Assembly: GCF_900475315.1 (NCBI RefSeq)
Contig: NZ_LS483369.1
Span: 1,054,001-1,118,000, forward strand
DNA from: Neisseria cinerea
GTDB lineage: Bacteria > Pseudomonadota > Gammaproteobacteria > Burkholderiales > Neisseriaceae
DNA: 64,000 nt
Reading direction: 5' to 3'
Positions 53,904-64,000 of this stretch are shown here, one piece after another. The notes beneath the pieces are model-generated. The model was not told the origin of the DNA and did no database searches. It worked only from the letters and a program-made list of their open reading frames with translations. The translations under genes were made by a program, and so were the position numbers. The stretch's first letter is position 1; each line of letters begins with the position of its first letter.

Positions 53904-53996
53904 CGTTAGCTGGTTCGAGTAGTCAGTTAATAGTTTCTCCTCTATTTCTCCTTTGTAGACTTGGCACACATTCTATTGAATGTGTGCATTTTTTAT
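53904..53996 (+). ncRNA. nmsR: NmsR/RcoF-type sibling small RNA, second copy
   Basis: Promoter TTGCCT (53869-53874) and CATAAT (53892-53897), 17-base spacer, start near 53904. The 5' part (CGTTAGCTGGTTCGAGTAGT) differs from the first copy, while the central block TTTCTCCTCTATTTCTCC plus TTTGTAGACTTGGC is identical. The terminator stem GCACACATT/AATGTGTGC has a different sequence but the same design, then TTTTTT. Both siblings should share targets through the common block, and could differ through their 5' parts. The weaker -35 suggests lower or differently controlled expression. Confidence 0.9.
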
Positions 53997-54072
53997 CTAA
54001 AACTACAACCTACCATACGTTTTGTTGTTATATTTCATTCAGGTGTCAAACTACATAGCCAGCCTGAAATAT

Positions 54073-54537
54073 TCAATCCAAATCCAACACCGTATTTTCT
54101 TTGACTTCTTCCATCACGACATAACTCCTGCTCTCAGATGCTGCAGGAAGTTGTAACAAAATATTGCCGAGCATATCGCGGTAAGCCGACATATCGTGTA
54201 AGCGGACTTTAATCAGATAATCATACTCCCCCGATACCAGATGGCACTCCATAATCTGCGGTATTTTCAATACTTCCTTTTTAAAGTCTTCAAAGATGTT
54301 GCCCGACTTGGATTGTAATTTCAATTCGACGAAAACCAACAACGGTTTGCCCAATAAATGAGGATTGAGATGTGCATGATAACCCGTAATATAATGCTCC
54401 CGCTCCAAACGGCGTACCCGTTCGGTAACCGGAGTAGTGGACAATCCTACTTTCTCGGCAAGCTCCGTCATGGGAATACGGGCGTTTTTCTGCAGGATCT
54501 TGAGGATACGGAAATCAATCTTATCTAACTCTTTCAT
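54073..54537 (-). CDS. lrp: Lrp/AsnC-family transcriptional regulator
   Basis: A 154-residue regulator, close to Lrp. The N-terminal helix-turn-helix is MTELAEKVGLSTTPVTERVR, followed by a beta strand linker and the RAM ligand-binding domain (LVFVELKLQSKS, IMECHLVSGEYDYLIKV, LPAASESRSYVVMEEVKEN). It probably responds to leucine or another amino acid and binds DNA as an octamer. It is divergent from alr, and convergent with the small RNAs. An alanine racemase next door makes an alanine-linked role thinkable, but that is inference. Confidence 0.93.
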   Translation of the reverse strand: MKELDKIDFRILKILQKNARIPMTELAEKVGLSTTPVTERVRRLEREHYITGYHAHLNPHLLGKPLLVFVELKLQSKSGNIFEDFKKEVLKIPQIMECHLVSGEYDYLIKVRLHDMSAYRDMLGNILLQLPAASESRSYVVMEEVKENTVLDLD

Positions 54538-54761
54538 TTGTCTTTACCTTGTTGTTTATTATTGATTTTAATGGTTTGGATGCTGATAATGAAAGACAAT
54601 TATATCAGGAAAACACAAGCCTCCTTTCCCTATGGCAAACCCAACCCTACCTCCGGAGAGTAAGGTTCTTTAATATTTTAAAAGCCTTGCCATTGGATTA
54701 TAATCCCCCAACCGATTTCTTAATTTTGCTAATAAACACTTGTTTGGTAAGGAATGAATTT

Positions 54762-55820
54762 ATGCGCCCTTTGAACGTGCAGATCAGGTTGGGCAACCTT
54801 AGGCACAATTATCAGATTTTAAAGGAAATGCACGGAGGCAAACTGTTGGCGGTAGTGAAGGCCGACGCATACGGACACGGTGCGGTCAGATGTGCTTTCG
54901 CGCTGGCAGACTTGGCAGATGGTTTCGCAGTGGCCACAATCGATGAGGGAGTCAAGCTGCGGGAGAGTGGCATTACCAATCCGATTGTCCTTTTAGAAGG
55001 CGTATTTGAAGCATCAGAGTACGAAGCGGTCGAACAATACTCGCTCTGGCCGGCAGTCGGAAACCAATGGCAGCTTGAGGCTTTGCTTTCCCGGCATTGG
55101 AAAAAACCGGTCAAGGTCTGGTTGAAAATGGATTCGGGGATGCACCGTACCGGATTTTTCCCTCATGATTACGCTTCGGCATATGCAGCCTTGAAACAGT
55201 CGGAATATGTGGACAGTATTGTCAAGTTCTCGCATTTCTCCTGCGCGGACGAACCCGAAAGCGGCATGACGGAAATACAGATGGAAGCATTCGATTTGGG
55301 TACAAAAGGGCTGGAAGGCGAAGAAAGCCTTGCCAATTCGGCGGCTATTTTGAATATCCCCGAAGCACGCAGGGATTGGGGGCGCGCGGGCTTGGCGTTA
55401 TACGGCATTTCCCCGTTCGGAGGCAACGATGACAGGCTGAAACCCGTGATGAGGCTTTCCACCCGTGTTTTCGGCGAACGCGTTTTACAGCCGCACTCCC
55501 CTATCGGTTATGGCGCAACATTTTATACCAGTAAATCTACGCGCGTCGGCCTGATTGCCTGCGGTTATGCGGACGGTTATCCGCGCCGTGCTCCAACCAA
55601 CTCCCCCGTAGCCGTCGACGGTAAATTGACCCGGATCATCGGCAGAGTCTCTATGGATATGATGACCATCGAGCTGGATGCTTCGCAAGAAGGTTTGGGT
55701 CATGAAGTCGAACTGTGGGGCGATACGGTCAATATCAATACCGTTGCCGAAGCAGCCGGAACCATTCCTTACGAATTAATGTGCAATATAAAACGTGCAA
55801 AATTCACTTATATTGAATAA
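54762..55820 (+). CDS. alr: Alanine racemase
   Basis: Alr makes D-alanine for peptidoglycan, using PLP. ATG 54762 (MRPLNVQIRLGNLRHNYQI) follows GGTAAGGAAT and gives 352 residues. The PLP lysine is in LLAVVKADAYGHG. The C-terminal domain carries the second catalytic residue, Tyr, in GYGATFYTSKST, followed by LIACGYADGYPRR, and GRVSMDMMTIEL. Frame is open upstream, but that part is not conserved in kind. Confidence 0.96.
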   Translation: MRPLNVQIRLGNLRHNYQILKEMHGGKLLAVVKADAYGHGAVRCAFALADLADGFAVATIDEGVKLRESGITNPIVLLEGVFEASEYEAVEQYSLWPAVGNQWQLEALLSRHWKKPVKVWLKMDSGMHRTGFFPHDYASAYAALKQSEYVDSIVKFSHFSCADEPESGMTEIQMEAFDLGTKGLEGEESLANSAAILNIPEARRDWGRAGLALYGISPFGGNDDRLKPVMRLSTRVFGERVLQPHSPIGYGATFYTSKSTRVGLIACGYADGYPRRAPTNSPVAVDGKLTRIIGRVSMDMMTIELDASQEGLGHEVELWGDTVNINTVAEAAGTIPYELMCNIKRAKFTYIE

Positions 55821-55834
55821 ATGAACTAAAAAAG

Positions 55835-55867
55835 AAATGCCGTCTGAAATGTTTCAGACGGCATTTT
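55835..55867. terminator. Convergent paired-DUS terminator
   Basis: AAATGCCGTCTGAAA and its complement almost back to back, between convergent alr and the UPF0210 gene. Confidence 0.85.
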
Positions 55868-55880
55868 TAATATACGGCAA

Positions 55881-57236
55881 TCAGTTTTTCATCGATTGAA
55901 CCGGTGCAGGAATCCTGCCGCCGCGGTTGACGAACACTTCGCACGAACCTTCTTTAACCGGCATCACAGGCGCATAGCCCAACAAACCGCCGAACTCGAC
56001 GCTGTCGCCGACGGTTTTGCCCGTTACCGGAATAATGCGCACGGCAGTAGTTTTGCTGTTGATCATGCCGATGGCAGCTTCGTCGGCGATGATGCCGGAA
56101 ATGGTGTGCGCAGGCGTGTCGCCAGGGACGGCGATCATATCCAAACCGACCGAGCAGACAGCGGTCATCGCTTCGAGTTTGTCCAGCGTCAGCACGCCTG
56201 CTTCGGCGGCAGCAATCATGCCTTCGTCTTCAGAAACGGGGATAAACGCGCCGCTCAAACCCCCGACCGCGCTGGAAGCCATCATGCCACCTTTTTTCAC
56301 GGCATCGTTCAGCAATGCCAAAGCAGCCGTCGTGCCGTGCGTACCGCAGACGCTCAAGCCCATTTCTTCAAGGATGCGCGCCACCGAGTCGCCGACGGCA
56401 GGGGTCGGTGCCAGCGACAAATCAAGAATGCCGAACGGGATGCCCAGTATTTTCGAGGCTTCGCGGCCGATGAGTTCGCCCACGCGGGTGATTTTGAAGG
56501 CAGTTTTCTTCACAACTTCGGCGACTTCGGTCAGGCTGACCGCGTCCGAATTTTCCAGCGCGGCTTTGACCACGCCCGGTCCCGATACGCCGACGTTGAT
56601 AACGGCGTCCGCTTCACCAGCACCGTGAAACGCACCCGCCATAAACGGGTTGTCTTCCACCGCGTTGCAGAACACGACGATTTTGGCGCAGCCGAAACCT
56701 TCGGGCGTGATTTCGGCCGTGTGTTTGATGGTTTCGCCTGCCAGCTTGACTGCATCCATATTGATACCGGCGCGCGTGCTGCCGATATTGATGGAGCTGC
56801 ACACGATGTCGGTAGTCTTCATTGCTTCGGGAATGGAGCGGATTAACACCTCATCCGAAGGCGACATGCCTTTTTGCACCAGCGCGGAAAAGCCGCCGAT
56901 AAAAGACACACCGATGGCTTTGGCTGCCTTGTCCAAAGTCTGCGCCACGCTGACGTAAGAATCGGCTTTGGTTGCCGCCGCGATTTGGGCAATCGGCGTG
57001 ACGGAAATGCGCTGATTCACAATCGGCACGCCGTATTTGGCGGAGAGATGTTTCGCCGTAGCGACCAAATCTTTGCCGACAGTGGTAATTTTGTTGTAAA
57101 TGTTTTGGTTCAGTACATCGATGTCGGTGCTGATACAGTCGTGCAAATCAATACCTATGGTAATGGTGCGGACGTCGAAATGCTGGTCAGCAACCATTTT
57201 GACAGTTTCTAAAATCTCGCCGGATTGAATACTCAT
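55881..57236 (-). CDS. UPF0210 (DUF711/PFL-like) protein
   Basis: A 451-residue cytoplasmic protein of the UPF0210 family, which has a fold related to pyruvate formate-lyase-type barrels but no proven activity. ATG 57236 follows GGAGGAATGTG. Family blocks are [69 protein letters not shown] and [16 protein letters not shown]. It lies 14 bases after the ACT-domain gene, as in many bacteria and archaea, so the two probably act together, perhaps as an amino-acid-sensing enzyme. Confidence 0.92.
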   Translation of the reverse strand: MSIQSGEILETVKMVADQHFDVRTITIGIDLHDCISTDIDVLNQNIYNKITTVGKDLVATAKHLSAKYGVPIVNQRISVTPIAQIAAATKADSYVSVAQTLDKAAKAIGVSFIGGFSALVQKGMSPSDEVLIRSIPEAMKTTDIVCSSINIGSTRAGINMDAVKLAGETIKHTAEITPEGFGCAKIVVFCNAVEDNPFMAGAFHGAGEADAVINVGVSGPGVVKAALENSDAVSLTEVAEVVKKTAFKITRVGELIGREASKILGIPFGILDLSLAPTPAVGDSVARILEEMGLSVCGTHGTTAALALLNDAVKKGGMMASSAVGGLSGAFIPVSEDEGMIAAAEAGVLTLDKLEAMTAVCSVGLDMIAVPGDTPAHTISGIIADEAAIGMINSKTTAVRIIPVTGKTVGDSVEFGGLLGYAPVMPVKEGSCEVFVNRGGRIPAPVQSMKN

Positions 57237-57250
57237 CACATTCCTCCGAC

Positions 57251-57523
57251 TCAAATGCGGTGCATGGCTTGGAAAATTTCTTCGTTTTGCATACGGATAT
57301 CAAGCGCGAGTTTTTTGCTCTCTTCCGCAAACAAATCCAAGATCTCTTGATGCGATTTGGTGCATTTTGAAGTGTCCACCAAAATAATCATGGTAAAAAA
57401 ATCATCCATCAGTTGTTGGCTGATGTTGAGAATATTGATTTGGTTTTCCGCTAAAATTTTGGAAACATCGTACACAATGCCCACACGGTCTTTGCCGATG
57501 ACGGTGATGACTGAATTATTCAC
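57251..57523 (-). CDS. UPF0237 ACT-domain protein
   Basis: A 90-residue protein that is essentially one ACT domain: [20 protein letters not shown], then [23 protein letters not shown] domains bind small ligands, usually amino acids. GTG 57523 follows GGAGAAAGTTTC and gives the family length; an ATG 12 codons upstream would overlap the ribosome binding site. It is the first gene of a two-gene operon with UPF0210. Confidence 0.9.
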   Translation of the reverse strand: MNNSVITVIGKDRVGIVYDVSKILAENQINILNISQQLMDDFFTMIILVDTSKCTKSHQEILDLFAEESKKLALDIRMQNEEIFQAMHRI

Positions 57524-57617
57524 GAAACTTTCTCCTTGCAGATATTCATTAAAAGCCAAAATTATATACCACGGCTAAATTTTCAAGAAACAATGCCATC
57601 AATCTGCACATATAAGA

Positions 57618-57646
57618 ATGCCGTCTGAATATATTTCAGACGGCAT
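57618..57646 (-). terminator. Paired-DUS terminator
   Basis: ATGCCGTCTGAA and its complement around five bases, just past the stop of the MORN-type gene at 57652. Confidence 0.8.
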
Positions 57647-57651
57647 CAACT

Positions 57652-58389
57652 TTAGGGTTCGATTAAATAACCATCCTTATCCCACTGGGTTTTCCTAACC
57701 AACTTATCATCCTGATAAACAGCTTCACTCTTTTTAGAACCATCTTCATACCACTCTAAGACTACTCCATTACGTTTATGATGATGGATAGACAGTTCCG
57801 AGAGTAATCGGCCGCTTTCATCCCATGTCAGAATCTTGGCTGGCTCATCATTGACCATGACCATTTCCGTCTTGATATTGCCATCAGCATACCATTGTTT
57901 CCATATGCCGTTTGCCTTATTTTGTTTAAACTGGATTTCGCTTTCCTTGCTGCCATTACGGTAATAGCGGTATCCCGTACCCTCACTCAAGCCATTTTTA
58001 TAAGGCATAACTGCAGATTTTTTACCGTTCGGATACCAGTTGACCCATTCACCATCCGGTTTACCCTTACTGAAACTTCCCGTCATCTTTCTTTGACCAT
58101 TAAAATGCCACAAAATCAACATGCCATTTTGCAGGTTAGGTACAAAAGATTTGATTTGCGTTGAAGCAACAATATAAGGTTCGGAATATTTCTTCATCGA
58201 CGGATAATAAAAATCCTGAGCATGAGCAATACCAGATACCACACTATATTGCCTAATATAAGCCGCAGATGACATCGTTGCCGTCAGTTTCCCATGCTGA
58301 TTAAAATAAACTGAATAAGTCTGCGCCGACAACGTAGCCGAAAAACTCAAAAGTACAATTGAAAATACAATCCGATATAACGTTTTCAT
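57652..58389 (-). CDS. Secreted MORN/YwqK-type repeat protein
   Basis: A 245-residue exported protein with a signal peptide (FSIVLLSFSATLSAQ). From about residue 95 there are five or six short repeats of the YwqK/MORN type, each reading like G.W..WY.NG.K (GEWVNWYPNGKKSAVMPYKN, GTGYRYYRNGSKESEIQFKQ, GIWKQWYADGNIKTEMVMVN, GVVLEWYEDGSKKSEAVYQD). Such repeats form beta-hairpin ladders. Database annotation of this family as an antitoxin is not supported here: there is no toxin gene next to it. It has no obvious operon partner. Confidence 0.85.
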   Translation of the reverse strand: MKTLYRIVFSIVLLSFSATLSAQTYSVYFNQHGKLTATMSSAAYIRQYSVVSGIAHAQDFYYPSMKKYSEPYIVASTQIKSFVPNLQNGMLILWHFNGQRKMTGSFSKGKPDGEWVNWYPNGKKSAVMPYKNGLSEGTGYRYYRNGSKESEIQFKQNKANGIWKQWYADGNIKTEMVMVNDEPAKILTWDESGRLLSELSIHHHKRNGVVLEWYEDGSKKSEAVYQDDKLVRKTQWDKDGYLIEP

Positions 58390-58490
58390 TACAATAGCAA
58401 TATAAAAATCAAAAAGTAAAGCAATTAACTTGTAAACAATATGGTAAAGGATTTATCAGCCAACCGTCAAACCCAAGACAACACATAGTA

Positions 58491-58532
58491 AAAAATGCCG
58501 TCTGAAAACAAATCGTCTTCAGACGGCATTTT
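58491..58532 (-). terminator. Paired-DUS terminator after prmB
   Basis: AAAAATGCCGTCTGAA and its complement with a loop of about 11 bases, next to the prmB stop. Confidence 0.8.
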
Positions 58533-58541
58533 CCCTTCAAC

Positions 58542-59441
58542 TCACTCTTCACCCAATAACTGTTCACGCGTCAACAGGAAAACAAAACCATCTCCTCCAC
58601 TGGTTTCCAACCAAGTAAAAGGCAATTCCGGATACGCTGCTTCTAATACATCCCTGTTATGCCCGATTTCTACCAACAATACACCTTTAGGATTCAGAAA
58701 CTTTGCAGCATTCAGAAGAATTTGTCTGGTTGCATCCAATCCGTCCTCACCACTACCCAATGCCAATTCCGGTTCATGTAAATACTCTTCAGGTAATAAC
58801 TCAACCGATTCCGCATCAACATAAGGAGGATTGGAAACAATCAAATCATAAGTACCTTCCAATCCTTCAAACAAATCCGTATGAATAAGCTGGATGCGTT
58901 CTTCCAAACCATAATCTTCGACATTAATCCCTGCTACTTCCAAAGCATCCAAGCTCACATCAACCGCATCAATGTGCGCATCGGGATAGTGATGCGCCAT
59001 CTGAATTGCGAGACATCCGCTTCCGGTACAAAGATCCAACGCATTATGCACCAACTCATCGTATTCTATCCAAGGACGAAGTCCGTCACCCAACAATTCA
59101 TAAATAAAAGAACGAGGTATGATTACGCGCTCATCCACATAAAAATCAAACTCTCCCTGCCATGCCTGCTGCGTCAAATAAGCAGCAGGAATATGTTCAA
59201 CGGCGCGTCGCTCAATAACCGCCAACACTTTCTCTTTTTCAGCTTTAAGTAATTTTGCATCAAGATAGGGATCAAGAACATCCAAAGGCAAATTTAACGT
59301 ATGCAAAATTAAATAAGCTGCTTCATCATGAGCATTATCACTACCATGACCAAAAGAAAGTCCCTCTTCATTAAAACGACTGACTGCAAAACGCAAAATA
59401 TCACGGATAGTCATTAATTCCTGTACCGCTTGAATAAACAT
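58542..59441 (-). CDS. prmB: Ribosomal protein L3 glutamine methyltransferase
   Basis: PrmB methylates a glutamine of L3 using SAM. From ATG 59441 (MFIQAVQELMTIRDIL) the protein has 299 residues; ATG 59411 (MTIRDIL) with CAGGA upstream is the alternative. Visible features are the helical N-terminal domain, YLTQQAWQGEFDFYVDERVI, the SAM motif ALDLCTGSGCLAIQMAHHYP, and the catalytic IVSNPPYVD that places the glutamine amide. The DERVIIPRS block distinguishes PrmB from PrmC. Confidence 0.93.
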   Translation of the reverse strand: MFIQAVQELMTIRDILRFAVSRFNEEGLSFGHGSDNAHDEAAYLILHTLNLPLDVLDPYLDAKLLKAEKEKVLAVIERRAVEHIPAAYLTQQAWQGEFDFYVDERVIIPRSFIYELLGDGLRPWIEYDELVHNALDLCTGSGCLAIQMAHHYPDAHIDAVDVSLDALEVAGINVEDYGLEERIQLIHTDLFEGLEGTYDLIVSNPPYVDAESVELLPEEYLHEPELALGSGEDGLDATRQILLNAAKFLNPKGVLLVEIGHNRDVLEAAYPELPFTWLETSGGDGFVFLLTREQLLGEE

Positions 59442-59666
59442 AACATGAACCATTTCACATATAAACATCTAGAATTATAGCAGAAACAACAACTATGCCA
59501 TTTTAAATCACCAAATAGCATTTAATCCGTACATTCAAATACAAGAAGCTGCTGAAAACATCAAAATAAAACATCCTTTCCTCTAGGAAAGAATAACCCA
59601 CACTAACCTTTTATTTATTATTCTCATTCTTTCTGAATATTCTCAACATTTTTTCCTGGCAAAGCA

Positions 59667-59693
59667 AAAACCCCCGGATATCCGGGGGTTTTC
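59667..59693 (-). terminator. Terminator of the rRNA operon
   Basis: AAAACCCCCGGA and TCCGGGGGTTTT around a very short loop, about 10 bases past the 5S gene on the minus strand, followed by TTTGC. Confidence 0.88.
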
Positions 59694-59701
59694 TGAATGG
59701 G

Positions 59702-59817
59702 TGTTTGGCAGTGACCTACTTTCGCATGGAAGAACCACACTATCATCGGCGCTGAGTCGTTTCACGGTCCTGTTCGGGATGGGAAGGCGTGGGACCAACT
59801 CGCTATGGCCGCCAAAC
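59702..59817 (-). rRNA. rrf: 5S ribosomal RNA
   Basis: On the minus strand it reads GTTTGGCGGCCATAGCGAGT at the 5' end and closes with GTCACTGCCAAAC, the terminal helix. The inner part CCCATCCCGAACAGGACCG is the conserved 5S loop A-B region. About 116 bases. Ends may be off by one or two bases. Confidence 0.95.
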
Positions 59818-59895
59818 TTAAACTGTTACAAATCGGTAAAGCCTTAATCAATATATTCGGTGATGACTGAAATCAGTCAGTAAGCTTTTATCTTT

Positions 59896-59914
59896 GAAGT
59901 TCTTCAAATGATAG

Positions 59915-59921
<7 letters not shown>
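59896..59921 (-). other. 23S processing stalk, 3' arm
   Basis: A 26-base arm starting GAAGTTCTTCAAATG that is complementary, with one mismatch, to 62798-62823 on the other side of 23S. Together they form the long helix cut by RNase III to release pre-23S. Confidence 0.85.
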
Positions 59922-62797
<2,876 letters not shown>

Positions 62798-62804
<7 letters not shown>

Positions 62805-62823
62805 CTATCATTTCAAGAACTTC
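62798..62823 (-). other. 23S processing stalk, 5' arm
   Basis: Complement of the arm at 59896-59921, beginning CTTGACTCTATCATTTCAAG on the plus strand. Confidence 0.85.
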
Positions 62824-63061
62824 TTTGACTTCGTTTACCTACCCGTTGACTAGGGAAGCAAACTTGAAATTTCTACTTTGATAAAGCTTACTGCTTTGTT
62901 GTGTCTTAATCCTGCCTTTTGTGTTTCAGGATTAAGTCGATACAATCATCACCCAAATACTGTGTTTGTTTTCTTTTCTCTCGCGAGAGATTTTTACCCT
63001 TTGCAAAAGGTAAAAATCAAAACAAACTCATTGTCTTTGTTTGTTGATTTCGGCTTTCCAA

Positions 63062-63075
63062 TTTGTTAAAGATCG
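63062..63075 (-). promoter_or_regulatory. boxA antitermination site in the 16S-23S spacer
   Basis: On the minus strand CGATCTTTAACAAATTGG, close to the boxA consensus TGCTCTTTAACA. It lies before 23S, where NusB-NusE load to prevent early termination of rRNA. Confidence 0.75.
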
Positions 63076-63149
63076 ATGCGTCGTTATTCTACTTCGCAAA
63101 TCAAAATAAGCTGCTAAAAATAGCAAACTTGCTTTCATTTGTAAAGTTT

Positions 63150-63225
63150 TGGTGGAGGCAAACGGGATCGAACCGATGACCCCCTGCTTGCAAAGCAGGT
63201 GCTCTACCAACTGAGCTATGCCCCC
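63150..63225 (-). tRNA. tRNA-Ala (UGC)
   Basis: Complete cloverleaf in the 16S-23S spacer: acceptor GGGGGCA, D-arm AGCTCAGTTGGTAGAGC, anticodon TGC in CTTTGCAAG, encoded CCA. Confidence 0.97.
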
Positions 63226-63230
63226 GTTAT

Positions 63231-63307
<77 letters not shown>

Positions 63308-63404
63308 GGATTCTCTTCTTAAGCGAACCTTGCCTTCACTCAAGCTTCTTCCGCATCTTTTCAGTTTACCGATAAGTGTGAATGCCTAAAGCCTCTTCTT
63401 TCTC

Positions 63405-64000
<596 letters not shown>

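Noticed and set aside
57652-58389. Toxin-antitoxin antitoxin call for the YwqK-type protein
   Set aside because: It has a signal peptide and no toxin gene nearby; the label derives from automated annotation of the repeat family.
3289-58532. Frequent inverted GCCGTCTGAA pairs as a mobile repeat family
   Set aside because: They are DNA uptake sequences doubling as terminators, a known neisserial trait; only the extended hairpin at 39331-39386 is kept as unusual.

Overview
This is chromosomal DNA from a Neisseria species. The 12-base DNA uptake sequence ATGCCGTCTGAA (AT-DUS) recurs throughout in both orientations, very often as inverted pairs just past gene ends. The gene content is also neisserial: aniA/norB, mtrA-like AraC regulator, metZ, lipoprotein-type binding proteins, a tandem pair of NmsR/RcoF-type small RNAs between dsbB and lrp. 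AT-DUS points to the N. meningitidis / gonorrhoeae / lactamica / polysaccharea group. The species is not settled: pilS and pilR homologues are intact (from memory the gonococcus keeps only a fused remnant) and no gpxA lies between ldcA and norB (from memory meningococci carry one there).

Layout. 1-2000: 5' part of sohB, a decayed transposase fragment, and a tRNA cluster (Leu, a degenerate Cys-like copy, Cys, four Gly). 2000-10340: pgsA, small membrane and redox genes, an AraC regulator, a lipoprotein, a DMT permease, a PotF-like binding protein and alaS. 10340-13100: an accessory patch. It holds an A+T-rich gene for a PIN-like nuclease with C-terminal zinc ribbons, a duplicated structured repeat of about 250 bp, and a small ORF cut by another inverted-repeat element. 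13100-29000: tehA, gpmA, parC, pilS/pilR-like two-component genes, rsmJ, metZ, an arginine-type binding protein, class I fumarase, trkA and tRNA-Glu. 28830-34000: TPP riboswitch and thiD, tehB, rnhA, a HIT protein, ldcA. 34000-38800: the truncated-denitrification block, norB divergent from aniA with FNR and Fur sites between them, then nirV. 39300-46460: nitroreductase, serC, and the rimP-nusA-infB operon with a hairpin in its leader. 46660-59450: a GTPase/DUF3482 plus DUF2868 membrane pair, hlyIII-like, an AGCS symporter, yebC, dsbB, two sibling sRNAs, lrp, alr, UPF0237/UPF0210, a MORN-type protein and prmB. 59660-64000: an rRNA operon on the minus strand (5S, 23S, tRNA-Ala, tRNA-Ile, 3' part of 16S).

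How they work together. AniA reduces nitrite to NO and NorB removes NO, so the organism can respire nitrite when oxygen is low; the intergenic FNR and Fur sites fit this. ThiD is controlled by a thiamine pyrophosphate riboswitch. RimP, NusA and IF2 couple ribosome maturation, transcription and translation initiation. The NmsR/RcoF siblings are known to repress TCA-cycle and related metabolic genes. Most of the window is conserved core. The accessory patch at 10.3-13 kb is the only clear horizontally acquired region and holds the best candidate for an undescribed function.
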